Below are positions 40,095 to 46,609 of a DNA stretch of 64,000 bases, piece by piece. This DNA comes from Hymenobacter sediminis (GTDB lineage Bacteria > Bacteroidota > Bacteroidia > Cytophagales > Hymenobacteraceae). The first letter of the stretch is position 1, and each line of letters starts with the position of its first letter. A program made the translations under genes and the position numbers. The notes under the pieces are model-generated. The model made no database searches. It was not told where the DNA came from and saw only the letters and a list, made by a program, of their open reading frames with translations. The stretch is from positions 992,001-1,056,000 of the forward strand of contig NZ_QKNS01000001.1 in NCBI RefSeq assembly GCF_003231285.1. The letters are read 5' to 3'.

Positions 40095-40657
40095 GCGCGA
40101 ACATCAAGCAATTCTTTGACTCTGTGCGCAGTGGCCTCTTTGAAGGGCGACTCACACAAGCCCAGGTGCAGGGCATTGAGGCTATCCTGACGTACTATAA
40201 GGTACGGTACTCCGACCTCGAAAGCCTCGCCTATATTCTCGCTACGGCTTACCACGAGACCGCCCGCACCATGCAGCCGGTCCGGGAGTTCGGCCGGGGC
40301 AAGGGCTACGACTACGGCCGTCAGCTCCGGATGGACCGGCAGCCCTACACCACGCCGAAGCACATCTACTACGGCCGGGGGCTGGTTCAACTCACCTGGT
40401 ATGAGAACTACCAGCGAACGGGCAAGCTCATTGGGCAAGACCTGCTAAACAATCCCGACCTGATGCTGCAGCTCGACGTGTCGGTAAAGGTGCTGGTAGA
40501 GGGCATGGTCGGCGGGTGGTTCACCGGCAAGAAGTTAGCCGATTACTTCCTAGGTCCGAAAGCTGACCCCTACAACGCTAGGCGCATCATCAACGGGCTG
40601 GACAAAGCTCAATTGATTGCCTCTTACTACACCGTGTTTTTGGACGCTCTAACCTAA
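40091..40657 (+). CDS. Endolysin, glycoside hydrolase family 19
   Basis: 188 residues. GH19/lysozyme-like layout: an early catalytic Glu in LAYILATAYHETARTMQPV, then YYGRGLVQLTWYENYQRTG (YGRGxxQxTW is the family signature), and RRIINGLDKAQLIASYYTVF near the end. It cleaves the glycan strands of peptidoglycan. No signal peptide, consistent with holin-dependent release. Confidence 0.9.
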   Translation: MSANIKQFFDSVRSGLFEGRLTQAQVQGIEAILTYYKVRYSDLESLAYILATAYHETARTMQPVREFGRGKGYDYGRQLRMDRQPYTTPKHIYYGRGLVQLTWYENYQRTGKLIGQDLLNNPDLMLQLDVSVKVLVEGMVGGWFTGKKLADYFLGPKADPYNARRIINGLDKAQLIASYYTVFLDALT

Positions 40658-40667
40658 ACCCTTCCCT

Positions 40668-41006
40668 ATGAAAAAGCTTCTGTCTGCCATCTTCTTCCTG
40701 CTGCCCTACCCGCTGGTATTGGGCTGGCACTTCCTACTAGGTGCTACTATCCTATGGGCCTGCCTGGGTGCCCCGCGTGAATACTCGTTCTGGCTGGTGT
40801 TGGCCGGCGGCGCGGGGGGTATTGCCCTAGGCTATGCCGTGTACCGCTGGGTACGCTCCTCGATTGTTCCTGCCTTAGCCATCTTGCTACTGGCTGCATG
40901 CGCTACTGCATGCGCAAAGAAGCCTACCGACTCCGCTAAGTGGGAACAGCTAACGGAGATGCCTGCCACCTGGGAAAACGATAGCACGGCATGGTCGGTG
41001 CGCTAG
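40668..41006 (+). CDS. Membrane protein of the lysis region with an internal lipobox-like motif (112 aa)
   Basis: Hydrophobic segments at about 5-20, 25-35 and 43-60, then IVPALAILLLAACATACAKK, which reads like a lipoprotein signal (LLAAC) inside the protein, followed by a short polar tail. It might include an Rz1-like outer-membrane part read from an internal start, or simply be a multi-pass protein. Overlaps the next gene by 16 bases. Confidence 0.5.
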   Translation: MKKLLSAIFFLLPYPLVLGWHFLLGATILWACLGAPREYSFWLVLAGGAGGIALGYAVYRWVRSSIVPALAILLLAACATACAKKPTDSAKWEQLTEMPATWENDSTAWSVR

Positions 41007-41368
41007 TTGTCCTAATGGTCGCGCTGCTGATTGCGGCCCGGGTGTTTCGCGCCCTGCATGATACCATGACCCACTCCCCGGGGGAAGGCCGCCCGGGTGA
41101 GTGGGGCCCGTTCTGGGATAGCACAACCAGCTGGAGGCTCAAATACAAAGACAGCGACCCCGCCAACGGCCCGGCCTTCCCCGGGTCAACTACCTGGTTG
41201 GTGGCCCTAACCGATGGGTGGCACCTAACCAACCTACTCGCCTGGCTGTGTATGGGGGTAGCCGTGGTACTGGCTGCCTATACCGGCGCTACGTTGTGGG
41301 CTATCGGTGGGGAGCTGGCTGGAAGGGTTGTCTTTGAACCAGTGTATAAATGGGCCCGGGCTGTATGA
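40991..41368 (+). CDS. Membrane protein (125 aa), unknown
   Basis: An N-terminal membrane segment (MVGALVVLMVALLIAARVFR) and a second one (NLLAWLCMGVAVVLAAYTGA, ~80-99), with a polar middle containing SPGEGRPGEWGPFWDST. Overlaps the previous frame. Perhaps a second holin or a lysis regulator; not recognised. Confidence 0.5.
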   Translation: MVGALVVLMVALLIAARVFRALHDTMTHSPGEGRPGEWGPFWDSTTSWRLKYKDSDPANGPAFPGSTTWLVALTDGWHLTNLLAWLCMGVAVVLAAYTGATLWAIGGELAGRVVFEPVYKWARAV

Positions 41369-41520
41369 GGAGGGATTATAACTACCGTTGCGGTTTTCGG
41401 TACTTCGGAAGGCGCTGACTAGTCCACATGATGTGGATAATTTGTTGATAAAAAACCATGTTAATTGTCTGATTGTCAATGCGTTTATACGTATATTTAT
41501 ACATCACCAACGGTTTCACT

Positions 41521-41655
41521 ATGCGGTTTGTATGCTGGTTTAGCCGCAAGTTTTTCGACTTGCACGACTACCCTGTAAGTATGGGCGGGGATGGTATCCC
41601 AAGTCACTTTCATACCTATCACTGCCGCTTCTGTGGCAAACCTTTTACTATTTGA
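41521..41655 (+). CDS. Small zinc-knuckle-like protein (44 aa, DUF1660-like)
   Basis: ATG 41521 chosen; the frame is open from 41473, but a promoter-like TATATTTA is at 41492-41499. The end HFHTYHCRFCGKPFTI has two Cys (CRFCGK) with His residues before, like small phage zinc proteins of the DUF1660 type. The following HAD-type gene starts one base after its stop. It is AT-richer than neighbouring genes. Confidence 0.5.
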   Translation: MRFVCWFSRKFFDLHDYPVSMGGDGIPSHFHTYHCRFCGKPFTI

Positions 41656-41656
41656 T

Positions 41657-42298
41657 ATGGCAGAACGTAATGACCTCAGCGGCTATAGCTTGGACCAGTT
41701 TAAGCAGATGCCCTTAGAAAACACTCTCACAAAACTACTTGGCAGAGATACGCAGCAGATAGCAGAAGAAGAAAAGGCAGCTAAAGAGTCGTTGCTCAAG
41801 CAAATTGCCGTTCCCTCAAGCAATGACCCCGCGCGACAGGAGTTAGCCCGGCAAAACTGTGTTAGTCCTAACTGTGATTGCTATGACGCTCACCATTGCT
41901 TTGCCTTTACTGGTGGGCAGTTTATGCCGGGAGATGGCAAGCCGAAGAAGCAAGAGCCGTGGATAGGAGTAGACCTAGATGGGACGTTGGCGCATTATGA
42001 CGGCTGGAAGTCTATCAACCATATAGGGGAGCCAGTGCCTGCTATGCAGGCCCGCGTAAAGCAGTGGCTGGCACAGGGCAAGCATGTGAAAATCTTCACC
42101 GCCCGCGTTTTTGACCCTTCGCCCGAAGTGTTGCGGCCAATTGTAGCATGGTGCCGCCAACACTTGGGGCGTGTGCTTCCTGTTACCTGTGTGAAGGATA
42201 TGGCAATGACAGAGCTGTGGGATGACAGAGCCATTCAGGTTGTTGTCAATACAGGGGAACGAGTAGATAAGTATCTGTCTAAATCAGATGAAGAATAG
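41657..42298 (+). CDS. HAD-superfamily hydrolase-like phage protein
   Basis: 213 residues from ATG 41657. The C-terminal two thirds carry HAD motifs: motif I WIGVDLDGTLAHYDGW (DxD nucleophile), motif II-like VKIFTARVF, and motif IV region TELWDDRAIQVVVNTG. The N-terminal ~75 residues include a Cys-rich patch (CVSPNCDCYDAHHC) that could bind metal. Phage proteins of this type are probably phosphatases of nucleotides or small molecules; the substrate is unknown. Overlaps the next gene by 11 bases. Confidence 0.8.
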   Translation: MAERNDLSGYSLDQFKQMPLENTLTKLLGRDTQQIAEEEKAAKESLLKQIAVPSSNDPARQELARQNCVSPNCDCYDAHHCFAFTGGQFMPGDGKPKKQEPWIGVDLDGTLAHYDGWKSINHIGEPVPAMQARVKQWLAQGKHVKIFTARVFDPSPEVLRPIVAWCRQHLGRVLPVTCVKDMAMTELWDDRAIQVVVNTGERVDKYLSKSDEE

Positions 42299-42749
42299 TG
42301 CCGACTTGCTTCCGTTTGAAGAACTGGAATTACTACCAGCAGAACAGGGATGGGGTAAGTGGCGAGGCCTGCCGGGCTACGCTGATACGACTGTAGAGCG
42401 CTGGGCAACAGAGCCAAGTCAAATTTGGGTAGCAGGGCTCTACGGCCCACGGCAGATTGAAGCTACTAAGGTAGAGCGCTGGAAGTTTCGCAAATACCAG
42501 CACGAAGGCAATCGCTTTGGCCCGATGTTCCCAGAAGATAAGCGAGGGTTTATTTATACAAGTGGCGACTATCCCCATATGCGGGATTACTGCTTGGTTG
42601 CACCAGAAAGCAAGGCTTCTATTGACAACGTTTGTGCTGAAACCCGTGAAGACCTTTGCAAATATGTAAGCGCTAAACTGACAGCAGAATTAAAGGCTCA
42701 CAATATGGCAGGACAGCTCATTCGTGGTAAACGCAAGGTGTATCAATAA
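42288..42749 (+). CDS. Unknown phage protein (153 aa)
   Basis: MKNSADLLPFEELELLPAEQ, WGKWRGLPGYADTTVERWAT and YPHMRDYCLVAPESKASIDN. Soluble, mixed alpha/beta, no catalytic motif recognised. Probably co-transcribed with the HAD-type gene (overlap) and ended by the strong hairpin at 42765-42795. Confidence 0.5.
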   Translation: MKNSADLLPFEELELLPAEQGWGKWRGLPGYADTTVERWATEPSQIWVAGLYGPRQIEATKVERWKFRKYQHEGNRFGPMFPEDKRGFIYTSGDYPHMRDYCLVAPESKASIDNVCAETREDLCKYVSAKLTAELKAHNMAGQLIRGKRKVYQ

Positions 42750-42764
42750 GCTGCCTAACACTTC

Positions 42765-42795
42765 ACCGCCCCGCCCTATGTAGAGGCGGGGCGGT
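42765..42795 (+). terminator. GC-rich hairpin terminator
   Basis: Perfect 11-bp stem ACCGCCCCGCC (42765-42775) / GGCGGGGCGGT (42785-42795) with a 9-base loop. No long T-run. A near-copy of the stem recurs at 42974-43010. Confidence 0.65.
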
Positions 42796-42809
42796 AATTG
42801 TGTAACTAG

Positions 42810-42843
42810 CCGACATCTATGTCGGTCAGTAGTCGTATATTTG
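42810..42843 (+). promoter_or_regulatory. Promoter with palindromic operator before a putative small RNA
   Basis: Palindrome CCGACAT-CT-ATGTCGG (42810-42825, 7-bp arms) followed by a perfect -7 box TATATTTG (42836-42843). No TTG is present at the usual distance, so the palindrome may bind an activator. Transcription would start near 42850. Confidence 0.5.
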
Positions 42844-42849
42844 GGTAAG

Positions 42850-43012
42850 GTCGGCATCGCGCCGTTTATCCACTATTATTGGTTCCGAACCAGCTTCACG
42901 TGCTGGGGGTAGGAGCCATCCGGACCGGGCCCCCATACCTGGACCTTTAGAACCGGCCGCGCCGGAACGCTTGCCGCCCCGCTTCCACGTACCACGTAGA
43001 GGCGGGGCGGTT
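42850..43012 (+). ncRNA. Putative structured small RNA (about 165 nt)
   Basis: Between a promoter (42836-42843) and a terminator-like hairpin (stem CCGCCCCGC 42974-42982 / GCGGGGCGG 43002-43010, then TTT) there is no ATG on this strand. Several local stems occur: GGTTCCGAACC, CCAGC-N7-GCTGG and CCGGCCGCGCCGG. A structured non-coding RNA between the last phage operon and the integrase is inferred. A 36-codon minus-strand frame also exists but is not convincing. No known RNA family recognised. Confidence 0.4.
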
Positions 43013-43021
43013 TCTGGTTTA

Positions 43022-44278
43022 CTAGTCCTCGTACACAGAAGCCACGGCGGAATCTAGTTCATCGGTGCTGAGGCTAGCTATATAGCCAGCGGTTTCTGCA
43101 ATAGAGGCATGGCCTAGCATCTGTTGCGGCACACGTAAGTCCTTTGTCTTTTCATAGGCACGAAGTGCGGCCGTATGCCGAGCAATATGAGAGTGTAGCC
43201 GCACCGGAAGCCCAACCCGCTCCGATAACCTATATAAAGCATTGCCCAGCGTAGCGCGGGCATTATCCTTTTCTTTGAACTTGGTAGACTTGTCTAGTTT
43301 GAAGTAGTCGGCTGGCAGGTAGGGGAATAGTAACGGGCCTGCGCTATCCATGTACTTTTCTAGCACAGGACGCAAGCGGGAAGGGATAGCTACATCCTTG
43401 TACCGGGTGCTCTTGTGCGTGGTAAAGCGTACCCGGCCCGCTGTTAAGTCTATCTGTTCTTTCCGCAGCTCCAGTATGGCGCCGACACGGGATCCGTGTA
43501 GATAGTACTGCGTCATAAACACATCCCGGGCCAAGGTTTGAGCAGGGGTCAGATTCTCGCATGAGAATAATTCATCTATCGTATCTCGCTTAACGGACTT
43601 GCGTTGCTTGCGCTGAGTTTTGCATCCTTTCGCTAGGCCCGCGAAGGTAGCCGGATGAGCAGGGGCTGCGTGTTTAAGCAGCGCGTTCAATCCGGCCAGC
43701 ATCGTAGCGCGGGAGGTAGGGGCATAGTGCTGCTTTAACCACCCGGCGAAGGCAGCGGTAACGGACGCAGTAAGCCCGGTCAGTAGCAACCCTTGGGAGG
43801 CGGGCCACTTAGTCCAGACTTTTAAGCTGGCACCGTAGGACGTAAGCGTGCCCTCATTGCCCGCCCCGTAGGCGGTATGTAAGGCCGTAGTTAATAGGTC
43901 AGTGAGGGTTGGTTCTGGAGTAGAGGGAGTTGGTAAGACAATCTTTTTCGGACGCATAGCCCTGGCTATTTCCGCTGCTGTTACCGGGCCCGTGCGATCC
44001 GGTAACATTTCTAGCTGGGCAGCAGTAAGCGTTGCCTTCGCCGCGAGAATATCCAAGGATTTGTTGTAGGTGACCGCGGCGGCCGTACTGGTAATAATTT
44101 TGGCGTCGTGTCCACCCCATTCGGAGGGCAATACGCGGATGTGGGTGCTGACTTCGGCAGTGCCGTTTAGCGTCAGGCGTAAACTAATAGGAGCTTTGCC
44201 GGCCTTGTTGGCCTTGTGCGTTTTGAGCCAAAAGCGCGTTTTCACAGCGCAATCGGTAAGAGCAAGGTGTGTTGACAT
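43022..44278 (-). CDS. int: Tyrosine site-specific integrase
   Basis: 418 residues. N-terminal arm-binding part (KTRFWLKTHKANKAGKAPIS, VSTHIRVLPSEWGG) and SAM-like core-binding domain, then the catalytic domain: first Arg in LHGSRVGAILEL, box II SHIARHTAALRAYE (H-x-x-R), LGHASIAETAGYI with the final His and the nucleophile Tyr. It carries out integration and excision between attP and attB. Minus orientation at the prophage end is typical, with the attachment site expected beyond its start codon, in 44279-44780. Confidence 0.95.
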   Translation of the reverse strand: MSTHLALTDCAVKTRFWLKTHKANKAGKAPISLRLTLNGTAEVSTHIRVLPSEWGGHDAKIITSTAAAVTYNKSLDILAAKATLTAAQLEMLPDRTGPVTAAEIARAMRPKKIVLPTPSTPEPTLTDLLTTALHTAYGAGNEGTLTSYGASLKVWTKWPASQGLLLTGLTASVTAAFAGWLKQHYAPTSRATMLAGLNALLKHAAPAHPATFAGLAKGCKTQRKQRKSVKRDTIDELFSCENLTPAQTLARDVFMTQYYLHGSRVGAILELRKEQIDLTAGRVRFTTHKSTRYKDVAIPSRLRPVLEKYMDSAGPLLFPYLPADYFKLDKSTKFKEKDNARATLGNALYRLSERVGLPVRLHSHIARHTAALRAYEKTKDLRVPQQMLGHASIAETAGYIASLSTDELDSAVASVYED

Positions 44279-44429
44279 GTGTCCCGTGCCGCATGGATAG
44301 GGCGGCGGGGGCAGGTCATGGTGATAGCAATAAGAGGTAATGCATAAGCGGCACTAAGATGTGATTTACTATCACTCTGGCACGGGATATAGGGGTAACG
44401 CAATACTTGTAGTTCCATGTATGTACAAG

Positions 44430-44455
44430 AAAAAGCCGCCCGGGCAAGAGGCGGC
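44430..44455 (-). terminator. Minus-strand terminator
   Basis: Read on the minus strand: GCCGCC, 9-base loop, GGCGGC followed by TTTTT (A-run at 44430-44434). It lies upstream of the integrase and would stop leftward transcription from host DNA entering it. Confidence 0.7.
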
Positions 44456-44499
44456 AAGGGGTAACTGAAATGAAGAGGGTAAAGGAGGGGTAGGGCATG

Positions 44500-44539
44500 A
44501 AAAAAGCCCGATTCCAACCTATAGAGCGGGATTCGGGCT
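44500..44539 (-). terminator. Minus-strand terminator
   Basis: Read on the minus strand: AGCCCGA, loop of 21 bases, TCGGGCT then TTTTTT. A second barrier in series with that at 44430-44455. Confidence 0.7.
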
Positions 44540-44780
44540 GCCAACACAAAGGGCTTCTTATTGCCGGGTAAAATTACGGTGAATAATCGGGTTTCCGGTT
44601 TCGGCCTACTTATTTCCTGTTGTCGTTCTGTTAATTTCTTTGTGGAAGCCAAGTTTACTACCTCTGCTCTAGGGTTGAAACCTAGTGGCCTGGAGCGCGG
44701 AAAACCCCTACCCCCGTTTTCTGGTTAAACCTTCCAACTGCCTTCCATAAGGCAGCCTCATCCATCATTCCCCTCGATAC

Positions 44781-45626
44781 ATGGCAACCACGAAAACATG
44801 GTTTATTACTGGCGTCAGCACCGGATTCGGTAAAGAGCTGGCCGAATACTGCCTCAGCCAAGGCGACAAAGTAGCCGCTACCTTCCGTAAGCAGGAGCAG
44901 GCCGATGAGTTCACGCAGAAAGCGGGCGGCGAAGGCCACGGCTTCGTATGTGATGTAGTGGACGAGCAGCAAGTAAAAAATGCTGTTCAGGCCGCCATTC
45001 AGCATTTCGGGCAGCTTGATGTTATTGTAAACAACGCCGGCTACGGCTCCCTGGGCAGCATTGAGGAAATTGACGATGCCGAAGTGCAGCGCCAGTTTGA
45101 TGTGAACGTGTTCGGGCCACTGCGGGTGCTACGGGCGGTGCTGCCTCACCTGCGCGAGCGGAAAAGCGGCCACGTTCTCAATATCACCAGCATTGGCGGG
45201 CTCAAGACGTTTCCGGGGGTAGGGGTTTATAATGCCAGCAAGTTTGCCCTCGAAGCCCTGGGCGAAAGCCTGGCCCAGCAGGTTGGCCCGCTCGGTATCA
45301 AAGTCACCAACATCGAGCCCAGCGGCTTCCGCACCGACTGGGCTGGTCGCTCCGCTTCCTTCGTCGATACGGCCATTGAAGACTACCGCGCTACCGTGGG
45401 CGAGAACCTGAAAGGCATTCAAGGCTACAGCGGCCGCCAGCCCGGCGACCCGCAGCGCGCCGCAAAAATCATGTTTGATTTGGTGCGTCAGGAAAACCCG
45501 CCACTGCACCTGCCCCTCGGCAAGGCCGCCGTGAAAGGTGCCCGCGACAAGTTTACTACCCTGGTGAAAGAGCTGGAACAGGTAGCCGACCTCGGCGACT
45601 CGGCCGATTATCCGGCTGGCGAGTAA
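44781..45626 (+). CDS. SDR-family oxidoreductase
   Basis: 281 residues. Rossmann cofactor motif TGVSTGFG (TGxxxGxG) at residues 10-17, the NNAG motif (VIVNNAGYGSLG), the catalytic Ser in ITSIGG and Tyr-Lys in VYNASKFALE. It is a classical-size NAD(P)H-dependent short-chain dehydrogenase; substrate cannot be told. First host gene right of the prophage, ended by a 29-bp hairpin terminator. Confidence 0.92.
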   Translation: MATTKTWFITGVSTGFGKELAEYCLSQGDKVAATFRKQEQADEFTQKAGGEGHGFVCDVVDEQQVKNAVQAAIQHFGQLDVIVNNAGYGSLGSIEEIDDAEVQRQFDVNVFGPLRVLRAVLPHLRERKSGHVLNITSIGGLKTFPGVGVYNASKFALEALGESLAQQVGPLGIKVTNIEPSGFRTDWAGRSASFVDTAIEDYRATVGENLKGIQGYSGRQPGDPQRAAKIMFDLVRQENPPLHLPLGKAAVKGARDKFTTLVKELEQVADLGDSADYPAGE

Positions 45627-45631
45627 GGTTT

Positions 45632-45692
45632 GCTGCTTCTAATGTAAAAGCCCCGTGGCAATGTGCCACGGGGCTTTTACATTAGAAGCAGC
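45632..45692. terminator. Bidirectional terminator with 29-bp perfect stem
   Basis: GCTGCTTCTAATGTAAAAGC... (45632-45660) pairs perfectly with 45664-45692 over 29 bases with a 3-base loop; the core is AAAAGCCCCGTGGCA/TGCCACGGGGCTTTT. It separates the convergent SDR and DUF2490 genes and can terminate both. Confidence 0.9.
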
Positions 45693-45700
45693 TTTATCTG

Positions 45701-46495
45701 CTAACGTTCAGACTCAGGCAGTGCCCGCCGGAAATCGGGGTGGAAGGACAGGCTCAACTGTAAGTTCTCGCTTACTTCGTAGCGGCTTTCCTGCCGAAGC
45801 TGCACTAGCTGGTTCAGGTAGCCCACTTCCACCGACGACGCTTTGCTTATCTGATAGCCCAGGCCTGCGTAAGCTCGGTTCTGCTTGATCAGGCTGTTTG
45901 TTTCCTGGCGGCCGAAACCCAGAAATACCTCATCCGAAACCACCGCAAACGGCACTCCAGGAACCAGCTCCCGACCAATCAGCGGCAGGGCGAGCCGCAG
46001 CTGGTAGCGCATCCGATTTAAGTAAGTATAAGAGCGCATAGGCATAAGCTGCACCCAGCGCTGCTCCAGCCGGTAGCGGTGCTGAAACTTCACCCGGCTC
46101 TTGTCGTCCTGCAGCTGCACCTGCTGGTAAAGGCGATGCTCGGGCGCACTAACGGGGGCAGGGTAGCCCGCCTCCAGGTAAGAGCGGGAGTGCGCATACC
46201 CTCCGGACAACACCAGCACATTTGCCGCGTGATAGTTTACCCCCAGCCGCACCACATTCTGCCAGTCCAGCTCCGCGGTGCGGGCCCGAATCAGCTGGGC
46301 TTCGGCGTGAAGACCCCACCGCTTACTCAGGCGCGAGTCGCTGAAAAACATCAGCCACGCATTGCGAGTGCCAGAGCGGGTAGGAGGTTGCGAGGTGCCG
46401 GAGCGAAGCTGCTGGGCGGCGCCCGGGTGCAGTAACAGCAACAACAGGCTCGTCAGCAGCAGCAGGCCCCGGGCTGGTAGAGGAGCTGTCTGCAT
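45701..46495 (-). CDS. DUF2490 outer-membrane protein
   Basis: 264 residues with a signal peptide (GLLLLTSLLLLLLHPGAAQQ) and alternating strands of a beta barrel: AWLMFFSDSRLSKRWGLHAE, YQQVQLQDDKSRVKFQHRYR, QRWVQLMPMRSYTYLNRMRY and a C-terminal strand LQLSLSFHPDF. This is the DUF2490 pattern, a barrel family of unknown cargo in Bacteroidota. Confidence 0.8.
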   Translation of the reverse strand: MQTAPLPARGLLLLTSLLLLLLHPGAAQQLRSGTSQPPTRSGTRNAWLMFFSDSRLSKRWGLHAEAQLIRARTAELDWQNVVRLGVNYHAANVLVLSGGYAHSRSYLEAGYPAPVSAPEHRLYQQVQLQDDKSRVKFQHRYRLEQRWVQLMPMRSYTYLNRMRYQLRLALPLIGRELVPGVPFAVVSDEVFLGFGRQETNSLIKQNRAYAGLGYQISKASSVEVGYLNQLVQLRQESRYEVSENLQLSLSFHPDFRRALPESER

Positions 46496-46609
46496 AGAGT
46501 AATGTTACTGAATTGTTACCAATCTTGCCTAGTGTGTTATGTTATGTTTTAACCCCTTGTCGATGAAGGTGAAAGAATAGCGGACGAACCCCGGAGTTGG
46601 CCGGATTTG

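Larger units (their letters stand above)
1..44278. mobile_element. Temperate siphovirus-type prophage (left end outside window)
   Basis: Continuous phage gene order: repressor, early genes, replication, terminase, portal, capsid, tail chaperones, tape measure, fibres, lysis, integrase. The tyrosine integrase at 43022-44278 marks the right end, and host metabolic genes start at 44781. The left attachment site is not in the window because the repressor gene runs off base 1. The right end is placed only approximately, somewhere in 44279-44780. The frameshifted chaperone pair and the large tape measure protein point to a long-tailed phage. Most genes appear intact, so it may be inducible; only the HNH gene is visibly broken. 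Confidence 0.93.
44279..44780. other. Intergenic region, expected prophage right end (attR not identified)
   Basis: 502 bases without a convincing gene. It holds an inverted repeat TCCCGTGCC (44282-44290) / GGCACGGGA (44379-44387) and two minus-strand terminators: GCCGCC/GGCGGC with A-run 44430-44455, and AGCCCGA/TCGGGCT with A-run 44500-44539. A small palindrome CTAGG-N7-CCTAG is near 44669. No intact tRNA gene was found. The phage-host joint should be here but cannot be placed without the left end. Confidence 0.5.

Noticed and set aside
41473..41499. TTGTCAA plus CGTATATT, also present near 7681-7709, as a shared RHH operator
   Set aside because: The spacing between the two pieces differs (17 against 21 bases) and there is no palindrome at 41473; too weak.
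42796..42973. 36-codon minus-strand frame in the putative RNA region
   Set aside because: Short, no coupling to a gene and overlaps the palindromic promoter; unlikely to be coding.
44505..44560. Sequence resembling a tRNA 3' end (CCCGAATCCCGCTC on the minus strand)
   Set aside because: No anticodon or D arm can be drawn; it is better explained as the terminator hairpin at 44500-44539.
44242..44652. Minus-strand open frame of 136 codons upstream of int
   Set aside because: It runs through two minus-strand terminator hairpins and overlaps the start of int; low likelihood of being coding.
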